Counted from the stretch's first letter, positions 51,947 to 60,941 are shown. The stretch is 64,000 nucleotides of DNA from Hymenobacter nitidus (GCF_020447315.1 NZ_JAJADQ010000010.1:62001-126000); one strand, 5' to 3'. The notes: a model not told the origin generated them from the letters alone. Numbers and translations: made by a program.

Positions 51947-52381
51947 GTGTTTACTTTCCGTCCTTCTCTGCTGCTGGCCGCCGCGTCGGTAGCCCTGCTG
52001 GCCGCCTGCAGCCCCGGCCCCGATGAGCAGCAGCAAGTTGCCGCCGCCGAACAGGCCGTGCTGGCCAGCCACGACACGCTCATGGCCCGGATGGGCGAGC
52101 TGTACGACCTGCGCCAGAAGCTGCAAAAAGCCGCCCTGCCCGATACGGCCCTGGCCGGCCGGCAGCGCCGCAACCTGCTCACGGCCGACGCAGCCATGAT
52201 GGGCTGGATGCACCAGTACCGCAAGCCGGCCGACTCGGTAGCCACCCCGACCCAGCTGGCCTACTTTGCCGCCCAGCAGCTGAAAATAGATTCGGTGGGC
52301 CGGCTGATGCGCCAGAACCTTGACTCGGCCAAGCTGGTTTTACAGCAGGCTGCTCCCTCTTCTAACACTCCCGCTCAATGA
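51947..52381 (+). CDS. Hypothetical lipoprotein, first gene of SCO-cytochrome c operon
   Basis: A 144-residue protein with a lipoprotein signal (ending SVALLAAC). The mature part is helical and Ala/Gln/Leu-rich, with coiled-coil potential (EQQQVAAAEQAVLASHDTLMA and RQKLQKAAL) and no named domain. The GTG at 51947 is preferred over 51929, as it starts the signal peptide and the earlier codons lie in the -7 element. The last bases overlap the SCO start as ATGA. Its place suggests a role with the copper chaperone and cytochrome c. Confidence 0.75.
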   Translation: MFTFRPSLLLAAASVALLAACSPGPDEQQQVAAAEQAVLASHDTLMARMGELYDLRQKLQKAALPDTALAGRQRRNLLTADAAMMGWMHQYRKPADSVATPTQLAYFAAQQLKIDSVGRLMRQNLDSAKLVLQQAAPSSNTPAQ

Positions 52382-53064
52382 TTTCTTCCTCGTTTCGCCA
52401 TGCCCTGTCCGTTGCCTTGCTGACGGTGGCCGGCGCCCTGGCCTTTTCATCCTGCTCCGACAAACCCGATACGGCCCAGACCCTGCCCTTTATCGGGGAG
52501 CGGGACGTGCGGCCCCGCGCCGACGGCGGCCCGGCCGATACCATCTTCGCCGCCATTCCCAGCTTCACGCTAACCAACCAGGACGGGCAGACCATTACCA
52601 ACCAGACCTTTGCCGGCAAGGTCTACGTGGCCGATTTCTTCTTCGCCACCTGCCCCAGCATCTGCCCCAAGATGCAAAGCGAGCTGCTGCGCGTGTATGA
52701 GCAGTTCAAGGGCAACCCGCAGGTGTCGTTTCTGTCGCACACCATCGACCCGGCCCACGACTCAATTCCGGTGCTGCGCGACTACGCCCAGCGCCTGGGC
52801 ATTCAGGACGCCAGCCGCTGGCACTTCGCTACCGCCCCCCACGACACGATTTTCAGCCTGGCCAGCCGCTACATGACGGCCGCCCAGAAGGACAGCGGCG
52901 TGCCCGGCGGCTACGCCCACAGCGGTACCTTTGCCCTGATTGACTCCGACCGTCACATCCGCGGCGTGTACGACGGAATGGTGAAGGAGGAAGTGGACCG
53001 CCTGATCAAGGAACTGCCGATTCTGTTGCAGGAGGAGGCCGCCAAACAGAAAAAAGCCCAATGA
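52378..53064 (+). CDS. SCO1/SenC-family copper chaperone, lipoprotein
   Basis: A 228-residue thioredoxin-fold lipoprotein (lipobox ALAFSSC). The copper-binding CxxxC is in FATCPSICPKMQSELL, and the distal His in GYAHSGTFALIDSD. SCO proteins deliver copper to the CuA site of cytochrome oxidase or act as thiol reductants in the periplasm. Start and stop both overlap neighbours by ATGA, so the three genes are translated together. Confidence 0.95.
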   Translation: MISSSFRHALSVALLTVAGALAFSSCSDKPDTAQTLPFIGERDVRPRADGGPADTIFAAIPSFTLTNQDGQTITNQTFAGKVYVADFFFATCPSICPKMQSELLRVYEQFKGNPQVSFLSHTIDPAHDSIPVLRDYAQRLGIQDASRWHFATAPHDTIFSLASRYMTAAQKDSGVPGGYAHSGTFALIDSDRHIRGVYDGMVKEEVDRLIKELPILLQEEAAKQKKAQ

Positions 53065-53495
53065 AGCCGCTGAAGCAGCCCGTATGGTATCTGCGCGGCC
53101 TGGCGTTGCTGGGCGTGGCAGTCAGCGTGGGAAGCTGCTTTTCCAACCGGCAGAACGAGGGCGCCACGCTCTACGCCAGCCACTGCTCGAACTGTCACGG
53201 CGCCCAGGGCGAAGGCCTCAAGCGCCTGATTCCGCCCCTGGCCGGCGCCGATTACCTGACCAAGAACCGCAACGGGCTGGCCTGCCTGGTGCGCAAAGGC
53301 CTGCAAGGGCCCCTCATTGTGAACGGGGTGGACTACAACCAGGTGATGCCCGCGGCCGACTCGCACCTGACCGACTCGCAGATTACCAACATCCTGAACT
53401 TTGTGCAAACTTCCTGGGGCAACCAGGGCGAGATATTCACCATCCGGGAAGTGACCGAGCAGCTGCGGGCCTGCGGGGCCAGCGACGGGCAGTAG
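53061..53495 (+). CDS. Cytochrome c, class I, membrane-anchored
   Basis: A 144-residue exported protein with a signal/lipobox-like end (VAVSVGSC) and one heme-binding CSNCH. LYASHCSNCHGAQGEGLKRLIPPLAG and the distal Met region (NQVMPAADSHLTDSQITNILNFVQ) match monoheme class I cytochromes. It probably carries electrons in the periplasm. Third gene of the lipoprotein-SCO-cytochrome operon. Confidence 0.94.
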   Translation: MKPLKQPVWYLRGLALLGVAVSVGSCFSNRQNEGATLYASHCSNCHGAQGEGLKRLIPPLAGADYLTKNRNGLACLVRKGLQGPLIVNGVDYNQVMPAADSHLTDSQITNILNFVQTSWGNQGEIFTIREVTEQLRACGASDGQ

Positions 53496-53612
53496 CCGGC
53501 GCAGGAACCCGTTGGGAACCAAATTGCTACCACAAAAGTCATAGCAAGGAGCATTTTTGGCGGCATTCTTCCGCAAACCTCACTAGCTTGCATATCCAAT
53601 CTACTTCGTCCT

Positions 53613-54572
53613 ATGGGTCTCTTCGACTTTCTGAAATCCAACAAACCGGCGGCACCGCAGACGCCGGCTCCCTCACCGGCACCGGCCACTCCCGGAGCCG
53701 CCGCTGACGCGCCGGCTCCCGCCGGGCCGCGCTACAAAGGCGCCAGCTATACTTCGCCTACTCCCGCCGCGCCCACGCCGATTCCGGCCATGCCCGCGCC
53801 CCAGCTCCCGATTCCGGAGCTGCCCAGCATGCCCCACTTCGAGCCCAACAACGTGCTGGAGCAGCTGCTGTTCAACGCCGCGACCATGCCCGAGTTCCGC
53901 CCCGGCTTCTACCAGGCTCTGCTCAACGAGGAAGTCTTTGTAGTAACCATTCCGAAGGAAGGCCAGCCCATGGGCGAAATAGCGCCGGTGGAAGGCATGG
54001 AAATCCAGCTGCAGGTGCTGAACGACGGTAAAATCCCGGTTTTTACCTCCAAGGAACGAATCTTTGAAGCTGAAGGCACCGAAGACACGCTCCCCTTCAT
54101 GCGCCTGCGCGGCCTCGACTTCTTCCAGATGGTGCAAGGCGCCGACTGCGCCCTGAACCCCTTCTCGACCGTTGGTAAAATGCTGCCCGCCAACGAAATT
54201 GCCGAACTGCTGAACAGCGACCTGGCCCAGGCCCCGGCCGGCAACGTGCAGGTGATGCTGGGCGCGCCTACCGAGGAACACAGCAAAATCGTGGCGGCCC
54301 TGCGGGAATTTGCCCTCAGCAAGCCCCAGGTAGAAACGGCCCACGTAGCCGTGGTGCACTTCCAGGACAACGCCACCCCCTCGCGCCTGCTGCTGGCCTT
54401 CTACACCGACGACAACGACCCGGCTTTCCTCGAAGAAATGGGCCCCGTGATGCAGGGCAACATCCAGGAAAACGACCTGGTCGACGTGATGGTGCTGGAC
54501 AAGACCTCGGCCGAGCCGCTGAACCAGTACTTCCTGCAGGCCGAACCCGTCTACAAGCGGGCCGAGGCGTAG
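53613..54572 (+). CDS. SseB-like protein (enhanced serine sensitivity family)
   Basis: A 319-residue cytoplasmic protein. The first about 70 residues are a Pro/Ala-rich linker after MGLFDFLKSNKP. A SseB N-like domain follows (LEQLLFNAATMPEFRPGFYQALLNEEVFVVTIP, IPVFTSKERIFEA), then a C-terminal SseB domain (VQVMLGAPTEEHSKIVAAL and VAVVHFQDNATPSRLLLAF). The biochemical role of SseB is not established. Followed by a strong terminator. Confidence 0.85.
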   Translation: MGLFDFLKSNKPAAPQTPAPSPAPATPGAAADAPAPAGPRYKGASYTSPTPAAPTPIPAMPAPQLPIPELPSMPHFEPNNVLEQLLFNAATMPEFRPGFYQALLNEEVFVVTIPKEGQPMGEIAPVEGMEIQLQVLNDGKIPVFTSKERIFEAEGTEDTLPFMRLRGLDFFQMVQGADCALNPFSTVGKMLPANEIAELLNSDLAQAPAGNVQVMLGAPTEEHSKIVAALREFALSKPQVETAHVAVVHFQDNATPSRLLLAFYTDDNDPAFLEEMGPVMQGNIQENDLVDVMVLDKTSAEPLNQYFLQAEPVYKRAEA

Positions 54573-54589
54573 GCAGACTTTTCTTCCTT

Positions 54590-54627
54590 AAAAAAAGCCC
54601 CGGCCGCTATGGCCGGGGCTTTTTTTG
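54590..54627. terminator. Bidirectional intrinsic terminator
   Basis: A 10-bp perfect GC stem (54596-54605 with 54611-54620) around a 5-nt loop, flanked by an A-run and a T-run. It lies between the convergent SseB-like (+) and DUF2062 (-) genes. Confidence 0.9.
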
Positions 54628-54642
54628 TGGGTGCACACCGGG

Positions 54643-55164
54643 CTAGGCGGGCGTAGCGGCCTGCCGGGCCAGCAGGCGCCGGAACACCGGCTTCAGCCCG
54701 AAATACAGCAGCAACCCCAGGGGTATCGATAGGGCGCCCCAAAGCAGCACGGCCCCGGCCCCGGCCCGCCACAGCAGGCTCAGGGCACTGGACCAATCGT
54801 GGGAAAACAGGGTGCGCAGCTGGCCCATCGTCAGCTCGGGGCCCTGGCCGTTGCCGAGCAGACGAGCTCCCCAGCGCAGCAGCGGAATAAGCACCAGCAG
54901 CTGTAAGGGGCTCATCAGGTGGCTGATAATGAGCAGGGCCGCCACGTTCAGGCGCAGGCGCACGGCGGCAAATGTGGCCAGCACGGTGGTAATACCCAGA
55001 ATGGGCACCAGCCCCAGGGGCACGCCCAGGGCGACGGTGAGGGCCAGCTGGGGCGGCGTGAGGCCCTGGCGCAGAATGTTGCGCAGGGGTTCCAGCACGC
55101 GGCGCCACCAGCTGGGGCGTTGGGGCGGCGCGGAAGGCAGCGCAGGCGGGGCAGAAAACGACAC
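54643..55164 (-). CDS. DUF2062 membrane protein
   Basis: About 173 residues with three or four membrane helices. ILRQGLTPPQLALTVALGVPLGLVPILGITTVLATFAA and LLIISHLMSPLQLLVLIPLLRWG are the DUF2062 signature. Function unknown. The frame is open to an ATG at 55272, but that start would overlap the divergent YihY-like gene by seven bases and add a poor N-terminus. I give the GTG at 55164 as the more likely start; it is uncertain. Confidence 0.75.
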   Translation of the reverse strand: MSFSAPPALPSAPPQRPSWWRRVLEPLRNILRQGLTPPQLALTVALGVPLGLVPILGITTVLATFAAVRLRLNVAALLIISHLMSPLQLLVLIPLLRWGARLLGNGQGPELTMGQLRTLFSHDWSSALSLLWRAGAGAVLLWGALSIPLGLLLYFGLKPVFRRLLARQAATPA

Positions 55165-55265
55165 GGACAAGGCGGAGTAGAAAGAGTCTGGGCAGTACGA
55201 CGCCGGCACCTTACCTTCGCTCTTCGCACCAAACGGCTTTGCGCTGAACTTCGTACGCGAAACCG

Positions 55266-56231
55266 ATGACAAATGTACGCCAGCCGGGGCAGCCCCGGCG
55301 AAAAGTCTGGACAGATTTCTTCCTGCTGCTGCGCCGCGCCGCCAAGGAGTTTGCCCTGAACGACCCGCTCCGGCTGGGGGCCGCCACGGCTTTCTTCACC
55401 ACGTTTGCCCTGCCGCCCATCCTGATTATCCTGATTCAGCTGCTGGGCTCGGTGTATTCAACCTCCGGCATCAAACAACTCCTGCTCCGCAAGCTGTCGG
55501 CCATTCTGGGCACGTCGGCGGCCGAGCTGGTGGAGCAAATTCTGCTGAACGTGAGCAACATTGAGCGCAGCCGCCTGCTGACCTGGCTGGGCTTCGGATT
55601 TCTGCTCTTTATTGCCACCACCCTGTTTGTGGTCATCCAGAACTCGCTCAACCAGCTCTGGCAGGTGCGCTCCAACCGCGCCACGGGCCGCTTCAGCAAG
55701 ATGCTCAAGGAACGCAGCCGCTCCCTGGGCCTGCTCCTGACCACGGCCCTGTTATCATTGGCGGCGTTTCTGAGCGACGCGCTGCTGGCCGTCTTTGCCG
55801 ACTACATCCGCGACTTCGACCCCAACTTCGGCTACTACCTGATTCAGGGCCTCAGCCAGGCCGTCTCGCTGCTGATTCTGGCCGTCTGGTTTGGCGTCAC
55901 GTTTCGTAACCTGAGCTATGCCCACGTACCCTGGAAAGCCGTGCTGCGCGGCGCCATCCTGACGGCCGTGCTCATCGACCTGGGGGAGTTTGCCCTGGGC
56001 CACCTGCTGGTACCGCGCAACCTGGGCCCGATTTACGGGCAGGCGTCCAGCATTGTGCTGGTGCTGCTGTTCGTGTTCTACTCGGCCATGATCTTCTACT
56101 TCGGCGCCTGCTTCACCAAGGTGTATGCGCACTACGTGGGCATGGATATCCGGCCCAAGAAAAACGCCGTGCGCTACCGCCTGGTCGATTTGCCCGAGGA
56201 GAAAAAGCGCGGGGCCTCCGGCAGCTGGTAA
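55266..56231 (+). CDS. YihY/BrkB-family membrane protein
   Basis: A 321-residue inner-membrane protein with about six helices. The RLGAATAFFTTFALPPILIILIQLLGS block, the FATTLFVVIQNSLNQLW-like segment and NLGPIYGQASSIVLVLLFVFYSAMIFYFGACFTKVYA are typical of the family once called ribonuclease BN. The true function is unknown. TTACCTTCG near 55211 is a one-mismatch -7 element. Confidence 0.92.
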   Translation: MTNVRQPGQPRRKVWTDFFLLLRRAAKEFALNDPLRLGAATAFFTTFALPPILIILIQLLGSVYSTSGIKQLLLRKLSAILGTSAAELVEQILLNVSNIERSRLLTWLGFGFLLFIATTLFVVIQNSLNQLWQVRSNRATGRFSKMLKERSRSLGLLLTTALLSLAAFLSDALLAVFADYIRDFDPNFGYYLIQGLSQAVSLLILAVWFGVTFRNLSYAHVPWKAVLRGAILTAVLIDLGEFALGHLLVPRNLGPIYGQASSIVLVLLFVFYSAMIFYFGACFTKVYAHYVGMDIRPKKNAVRYRLVDLPEEKKRGASGSW

Positions 56232-56270
56232 CCGCCGGGGGGCCGTTGCGGCCGGGAGGCGGGGCCAGTA

Positions 56271-56298
56271 TTTATCTAAGCTGTAGTATATAGATAAA
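56271..56298. promoter_or_regulatory. Inverted repeat upstream of the acyltransferase gene
   Basis: TTTATCTA (56271-56278) and TAGATAAA (56291-56298) are perfect 8-bp arms with a 12-nt spacer in an AT-rich island about 70 bases before the ATG at 56368. A possible operator; it could also be a chance feature of an AT-rich promoter. Confidence 0.35.
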
Positions 56299-56367
56299 GA
56301 GAGTTGCTAAGTTTAGTCCGGGCCGGCGCCTTCTGCCCGGTGCCCAGCAGAATATGTATTCCCGTGA

Positions 56368-57516
56368 ATGCCTATGGAAACTCAGTTACGCTCGCCTGCA
56401 ACCCCTACTACCCCAAGCACCAAGCCGCACTATGCTATTCTGGACGGGCTGCGGGGCGTAGCCGCGCTGATGGTCGTGGCTTTCCACCTGTGCGAGGCCC
56501 ACGCCACCAGCCACCTCGACCAGGTTATCAACCACGGCTACCTGGCCGTCGACTTTTTCTTTCTGCTCTCGGGCTTCGTCATTGGCTATGCCTACGATGA
56601 CCGGTGGAGCAGTATGACGCTGCGGGACTTTTTTCGCATCCGCCTTATCCGCCTCCAACCTCTGGTGGTGCTGGGTATGCTTATCGGGGCCGCCCTATTC
56701 TACTTCCAGGATTCTCCCGTGTTTCCGGGCATCGGGCAGGTGCCGGGGTGGAAGCTGCTGCTGGTGCTGGCCATCGGCTGCACCCTGCTGCCAGTGCCCC
56801 TGTCGATGGACGTTCGGGGCTGGCACGAGATGCACCCGCTCAACGGGCCCGGCTGGTCGTTGTTCTACGAGTACCTGGCCAACCTGCTGTACGCGCTGGG
56901 CGTGCGCAAATTCTCCCGCCCTGCCCTCACCGCACTGGTGGTGCTGGCCGGCGCGGCCCTGATTCACTTCGCCGTCAGCAGCCCCGCCGGCGACGTGGTC
57001 GGGGGCTGGTCCCTGAACCCTACCCAGCTGCGCGTGGGCTTTACCCGGATGCTATACCCGTTTTTTGCCGGGCTGCTGCTGTGCCGGGTCGCCACGCTGG
57101 GCCGCGTGAAGCACGCCTTTTTGTGGTGCAGCCTGCTGCTGATTCTGGTGCTGGCCTTCCCCCGGGTGGGCGGGGCCAATGATCTGTGGCTGAACGGCCT
57201 CTACGATTCGCTCAGCATCGTCATCCTGTTTCCTCTGGTGGTCTGGCTGGGTGCTAGTGGGCACATCACCGGGGCCGGCCCCACCCGCCTCTGCCAGTTC
57301 TTCGGCGACATCTCCTACCCCATCTACATCACCCACTACCCGCTTATCTACACCTACACGGCCTGGGTCAGTGCCACCAAGCCGAGTTGGCAGCAGGCCC
57401 TGCCCGTGGCCCTGCTCACCTTTGGCGCGGCAGTAGTCTTGGCCTACGCCAGCCTCAAACTCTACGATGAGCCCGTGCGACGGTGGCTGCGCGGGCAGCT
57501 AGTGGCCACCACATGA
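56368..57516 (+). CDS. Acyltransferase-3 family membrane protein (OafA/YrhL type)
   Basis: A 382-residue integral membrane acyltransferase with about ten helices. The catalytic region YAILDGLRGVAALMVVAFHL carries the key His, and YLAVDFFFLLSGFVIGYAYDDRW with RLIRLQPLVVLGMLIG follows the family plan. The closing FFGDISYPIYITHYPLIY is also conserved. Such enzymes add acyl groups to envelope glycans or small molecules. No glycan gene cluster is adjacent, so the target is open. Confidence 0.93.
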   Translation: MPMETQLRSPATPTTPSTKPHYAILDGLRGVAALMVVAFHLCEAHATSHLDQVINHGYLAVDFFFLLSGFVIGYAYDDRWSSMTLRDFFRIRLIRLQPLVVLGMLIGAALFYFQDSPVFPGIGQVPGWKLLLVLAIGCTLLPVPLSMDVRGWHEMHPLNGPGWSLFYEYLANLLYALGVRKFSRPALTALVVLAGAALIHFAVSSPAGDVVGGWSLNPTQLRVGFTRMLYPFFAGLLLCRVATLGRVKHAFLWCSLLLILVLAFPRVGGANDLWLNGLYDSLSIVILFPLVVWLGASGHITGAGPTRLCQFFGDISYPIYITHYPLIYTYTAWVSATKPSWQQALPVALLTFGAAVVLAYASLKLYDEPVRRWLRGQLVATT

Positions 57517-57644
57517 CCTGGGCTGGCAATGCCGCAACCCGCTTTAAGCCGACCCTTTTCGCGGAACAACTGCCCCGGGGTTCCGGCTCGCTGCGTACCT
57601 GCCTACCCCGGCAGCGCCAGCCGCCGTGGTACTGTTACCCCGAT

Positions 57645-57736
57645 CAATTTGTTGTTTATTTTTATGCTCGCTAATAATAAACAACAAATTGCTTTTTGAT
57701 TTTATTGTTTATTTTCAAATATTTATAAATAAACAA
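57645..57736. repeat. Two AT-rich inverted repeats sharing TTGTTTAT
   Basis: In the 57517-57872 gap. Arms 57645-57658 and 57678-57691 are a perfect 14-bp inverted pair with a 19-nt loop. Arms 57705-57714 and 57727-57736 form a perfect 10-bp pair with a 12-nt loop. All four arms contain TTGTTTA or its complement, so the region has four copies of one motif in alternating orientation. No other gene or feature is seen in this gap apart from the -7 element at 57844. Confidence 0.75.
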
Positions 57737-57843
57737 CAACTCTTTTCTAACGCCTCTCACCCCGGCCCGCACCCAGCGCCCGGCCCCATGCCTTTGCGGG
57801 CACCCGGCCGATGGTCTATTACCACTCCCGCCGAAATCCGCCG

Positions 57844-57851
57844 TACCTTTG
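57844..57851 (+). promoter_or_regulatory. -7 element (TAccTTTG) of the second DEAD-box gene
   Basis: Perfect TAnnTTTG 21 bases before the ATG at 57873. No -33 TTG at the usual spacing. Identical core to those before the cold-shock and first DEAD-box genes. Confidence 0.45.
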
Positions 57852-57872
57852 CAGGGTACTATATCGTTTCGC

Positions 57873-59255
57873 ATGCCCTCTTTTGCCGACCTTGGCCTCG
57901 CGCCTACCCTGATACAAGCCCTGGAAGAGCTGAATTTCACCGTCCCTACCCCCGTTCAGGAGCAAGTTATTCCGATGGCGCTGGCCGGGCAGGACGTGGT
58001 AGGGCAGGCGCCCACCGGCTCGGGCAAAACGGCTGCCTACGGCCTTTCCATCCTGCACCAGGTGGATCTGAAGCTCGACGCGGTGCAGATCATTGTGCTG
58101 GTGCCCGCCCGGGAACTGGCCCTGCAGGTGCGCGACGCGCTGAAAAAGCTTGGTAAATACACTGCGAACCTGCGCGTGGCGGCTTTCTACGGCGGCCACG
58201 CCTTCCGCGACGAAACCGTGGCCCTGAAGCAGGCCCCCCACATTGTGGTAGCCACCCCCGGCCGCCTGCTCGACCACTTCGAGCGCCGCACCATCATTCC
58301 CAACCAGCTCAAAGTGCTGATTCTGGATGAGGCCGACAAGCTGCTGGAGCTGGGCTTCCAGGATGAGCTCGTGGAAATCATCAAGCGCCTGCCGCGCCGC
58401 CGCCAGACGCTGCTGTTCTCGGCTACGATGTCGGACAAGGTACTGGACCTGATCCGCAAGAACCTGACCCGCCCGCGCGTGGTGAATGCCGGCGAAGATG
58501 AAGGCTCACTGCCCGAAAACCTCACCCTACGCGGCCAAGTAGGCCCCAGTGAGAAAAAGCCCGCCGCCCTGCTGCACCTGCTGCACCTGCCCGAAACCGG
58601 CCGCGCCCTGATTTTCTGTAACACCCGCGAAAAGTGCTCCGAGCTGGCCCGCTTCCTGCAGGGCCGCGGCGTAGCGGCCGAGGTGCTGCACGGCAAAATG
58701 CCCCAGCCCGAGCGCGACAAAGCCCTGATGAAGCTGCGCAACGGCTCCAGCCAGGTGGTAGTAGCCACCGACGTGGCGGCCCGCGGCCTCGACGTGACGG
58801 CCCTCGACACGGTAATTCAGTACGACGCGCCCGACAAGGCCGACTCCTTCCAGCACCGGGCCGGCCGTACGGCCCGCGCCGGCGCCGAGGGTGTAGCCCA
58901 CATTCTGGCCACGCCCCACGAGCAGAAGCACGTGCAGAAGTGGCCCGTGGCCGAAACCATCCAGTGGACGGATATGCACGCGCCCAAGCTGCCGCCTGCC
59001 GCGCCCAAGGCCCCCCGCCCCACCAGCACCACCCTGCACGTATCGGCCGGCCGCCGCGACAAAGTCAGTGCCCACGACCTGGTGGGTACCTTCGTAGCCC
59101 ACGGCGGCCTGGAGCGCGACGCCGTCGGCCACATCGAAGTGTTCGACCACTACAGCTACGTGGCCGTACCGCGCGAGCAGGCCCAGGAAGTAGCCAACCG
59201 CGTGACGGGCGCCAAGATTAAGGGCCGTAAAATCCGCGTTTCGGTCGTTGAGTAA
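57873..59255 (+). CDS. DEAD-box RNA helicase with DbpA-like C-terminal domain
   Basis: A 460-residue helicase without an RGG tail. Motif I is APTGSGKT, Ia VPARELALQV, II LDEADKLL, III SAT, V ATDVAARGLDV and VI HRAGRTARAG. The end (VSAGRRDKVSAHDLVGTFVAHGG and KIKGRKIRVSVVE) is a DbpA-type RNA-binding domain, so it may act in 50S ribosome assembly. The ATG at 57873 is preferred over a TTG at 57849 inside the -7 element. The start of the next gene overlaps its stop. Confidence 0.94.
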   Translation: MPSFADLGLAPTLIQALEELNFTVPTPVQEQVIPMALAGQDVVGQAPTGSGKTAAYGLSILHQVDLKLDAVQIIVLVPARELALQVRDALKKLGKYTANLRVAAFYGGHAFRDETVALKQAPHIVVATPGRLLDHFERRTIIPNQLKVLILDEADKLLELGFQDELVEIIKRLPRRRQTLLFSATMSDKVLDLIRKNLTRPRVVNAGEDEGSLPENLTLRGQVGPSEKKPAALLHLLHLPETGRALIFCNTREKCSELARFLQGRGVAAEVLHGKMPQPERDKALMKLRNGSSQVVVATDVAARGLDVTALDTVIQYDAPDKADSFQHRAGRTARAGAEGVAHILATPHEQKHVQKWPVAETIQWTDMHAPKLPPAAPKAPRPTSTTLHVSAGRRDKVSAHDLVGTFVAHGGLERDAVGHIEVFDHYSYVAVPREQAQEVANRVTGAKIKGRKIRVSVVE

Positions 59256-59607
59256 GGAGAATCCCTTGCCCGCTGAGGCCCGCCAGCTGCTGTTTATCTG
59301 CAGCCAGAACCGCTGGCGTAGCCTCACGGCCGAGCGGCTTTTCGACGAGCACCCGCACTACGAAGCCCGCTCGGCCGGCACCGAGCCGGGCGCGCGGGTG
59401 CGCGTGGCCGCGGGCCATATCGGCTGGGCCGATGTGATTTTCGTGATGGAGCGCCGCCACGCCGATATTCTGCGCGACAAGTTCGGCGAGGCCCTAGCCG
59501 GCAAGCCCATTATCAACCTGCGCATTCCCGACAAATTCCAGTTTCTGGCCCCGCTGCTCATTGATTTGCTGCGCGAGCGGCTGCGGGAGCATTTAACCCA
59601 ATTATAG
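59248..59607 (+). CDS. Low-molecular-weight phosphatase-like protein
   Basis: A 119-residue protein with a CX5RS phosphatase loop (LLFICSQNRWRSLTAERLF) and a late VIFVMERRHADIL segment like that of low-molecular-weight tyrosine phosphatases, though the usual DPY acid loop is replaced by LRIPDKF. No ATG is available in the frame; the TTG at 59248 overlaps the helicase stop by eight bases, consistent with translational coupling. Phosphatase activity is plausible but the target is unknown. Confidence 0.75.
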   Translation: MSKENPLPAEARQLLFICSQNRWRSLTAERLFDEHPHYEARSAGTEPGARVRVAAGHIGWADVIFVMERRHADILRDKFGEALAGKPIINLRIPDKFQFLAPLLIDLLRERLREHLTQL

Positions 59608-59627
59608 TACCCTTGGCTTCTTAGCTT

Positions 59628-60941
59628 ATGATTCGACGCTTACTCCTGGCTGCCTGTTTTGCGCTACTTTCCTATGGCACCCAGGCCCAGGCCTTTGAGC
59701 CGGGCTACCTGGTGCGCAGCACGGGCGACACCCTGCGGGGTGAAATTGAAAATGGCTTCTGGGTCGAGCCGCCTACGTTCATCCGCTTCCGGTTCTCGCC
59801 CAGCAGCCCCAGTCAGGTGTTTCAGCCGCGCCAGCTACGCGTTGTCAGCTTCACCGGGGACCGCTATTTCCGCTACGAGGCGCTGCCCATCGACTACCAG
59901 GCCGAAACCCGCATCGAGCGCCTGAGTCACAGTTACAAGCCTAGTTCCCAGATTGATTCGCTACTGGCGGAAGTGCTGCTGGAAGGCGACGTGTCGTTGT
60001 TGCGGGTAGCCCAGCCCGGGGCCCAACACTACTTTCTGGTGCAGCAAGGACGCCCAACTCTGGAACTGAGCGAGCGGAAATACCTGCGGGACCTGCCCAA
60101 GACCAAAAACGTGATGATGGACGCCAACAATTACAAAGGTCAATTGCTGGTGTATTTCGGAACGTGCGCCGCGGCCAGTGAGGCGGTTCCGACCACGCTG
60201 TTTACCCCCAAGAGCCTGGTGAAGCTCGTGGAGCTGTACAACAAGGAATGTGGCGCAGCCCGAGTGCCCGGCCGTCAGTGGCTGCCCCAGGCCAAGCCCC
60301 GGCGGCGCCTGTCGCTGCAGGGCGGACTGGTGGCCGGCATGCGCTACAACCGCATCGAGAGCGGCTCCCCCAGGCTGGCTGGCAAGTGCGTCGACTGCGA
60401 AACCCACCCGTTCGCCGGGCTCTACGCCGATTTGCTGCAGCCCAGCCGCACAACGGCCATCTACGGCGAACTAACCCTGAGCCGGTTCAAGAGCCAGGGA
60501 GCCCACTACGCGTATGACCCGGTAACCAAAGCAGAATCTACCACCGAGTTTAACTACCGAGCCACGATGGGCACGGCCCGGATTGGAGTGCGCTATTTTA
60601 TGCAGCTCCCGCGCGAGCATCAACTACTGCTTACGGTCGGGTATGAGCTCAATTCAGTATTCGAATCGAGTGCCAGCGTTACGACCACCAGCGGCCGCAA
60701 CTACAGTGTGCCCAAAGACGACCTGATTTTTGCCAGCACAACTCTTTTTCCCAATGTGGGCCTGGGCTGGCGCTACCAGCGCCTAACTGTTAATTTTGAT
60801 GGGCAGATGTACATCGCCAGTAAGGAAGATGACCTTTCCGGCATTTTTGTCGGCAGCAACCACGCCCTGCGGCTGAGCCTGGGCTACCGCCTGAGCAAGA
60901 ATCCCGATGTTACGTTGAAAGCCCCGGCCCCGCTACCCTAA
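59628..60941 (+). CDS. Predicted outer-membrane beta-barrel protein, unknown family
   Basis: A 437-residue exported protein with signal peptide MIRRLLLAACFALLSYGTQAQA. The N-terminal half (about 200 residues) begins GYLVRSTGDTLRGEI and has a strand-rich pattern seen in many secreted Bacteroidota proteins of unknown role. The second half, from about 230, alternates polar and hydrophobic residues with aromatic girdles (GGLVAGMRYNRIESG, GLYADLLQ, ATMGTARIGVRYFMQL, LRLSLGYRLSKN), like an 8-to-10-strand barrel. Function not recognised. Confidence 0.7.
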   Translation: MIRRLLLAACFALLSYGTQAQAFEPGYLVRSTGDTLRGEIENGFWVEPPTFIRFRFSPSSPSQVFQPRQLRVVSFTGDRYFRYEALPIDYQAETRIERLSHSYKPSSQIDSLLAEVLLEGDVSLLRVAQPGAQHYFLVQQGRPTLELSERKYLRDLPKTKNVMMDANNYKGQLLVYFGTCAAASEAVPTTLFTPKSLVKLVELYNKECGAARVPGRQWLPQAKPRRRLSLQGGLVAGMRYNRIESGSPRLAGKCVDCETHPFAGLYADLLQPSRTTAIYGELTLSRFKSQGAHYAYDPVTKAESTTEFNYRATMGTARIGVRYFMQLPREHQLLLTVGYELNSVFESSASVTTTSGRNYSVPKDDLIFASTTLFPNVGLGWRYQRLTVNFDGQMYIASKEDDLSGIFVGSNHALRLSLGYRLSKNPDVTLKAPAPLP

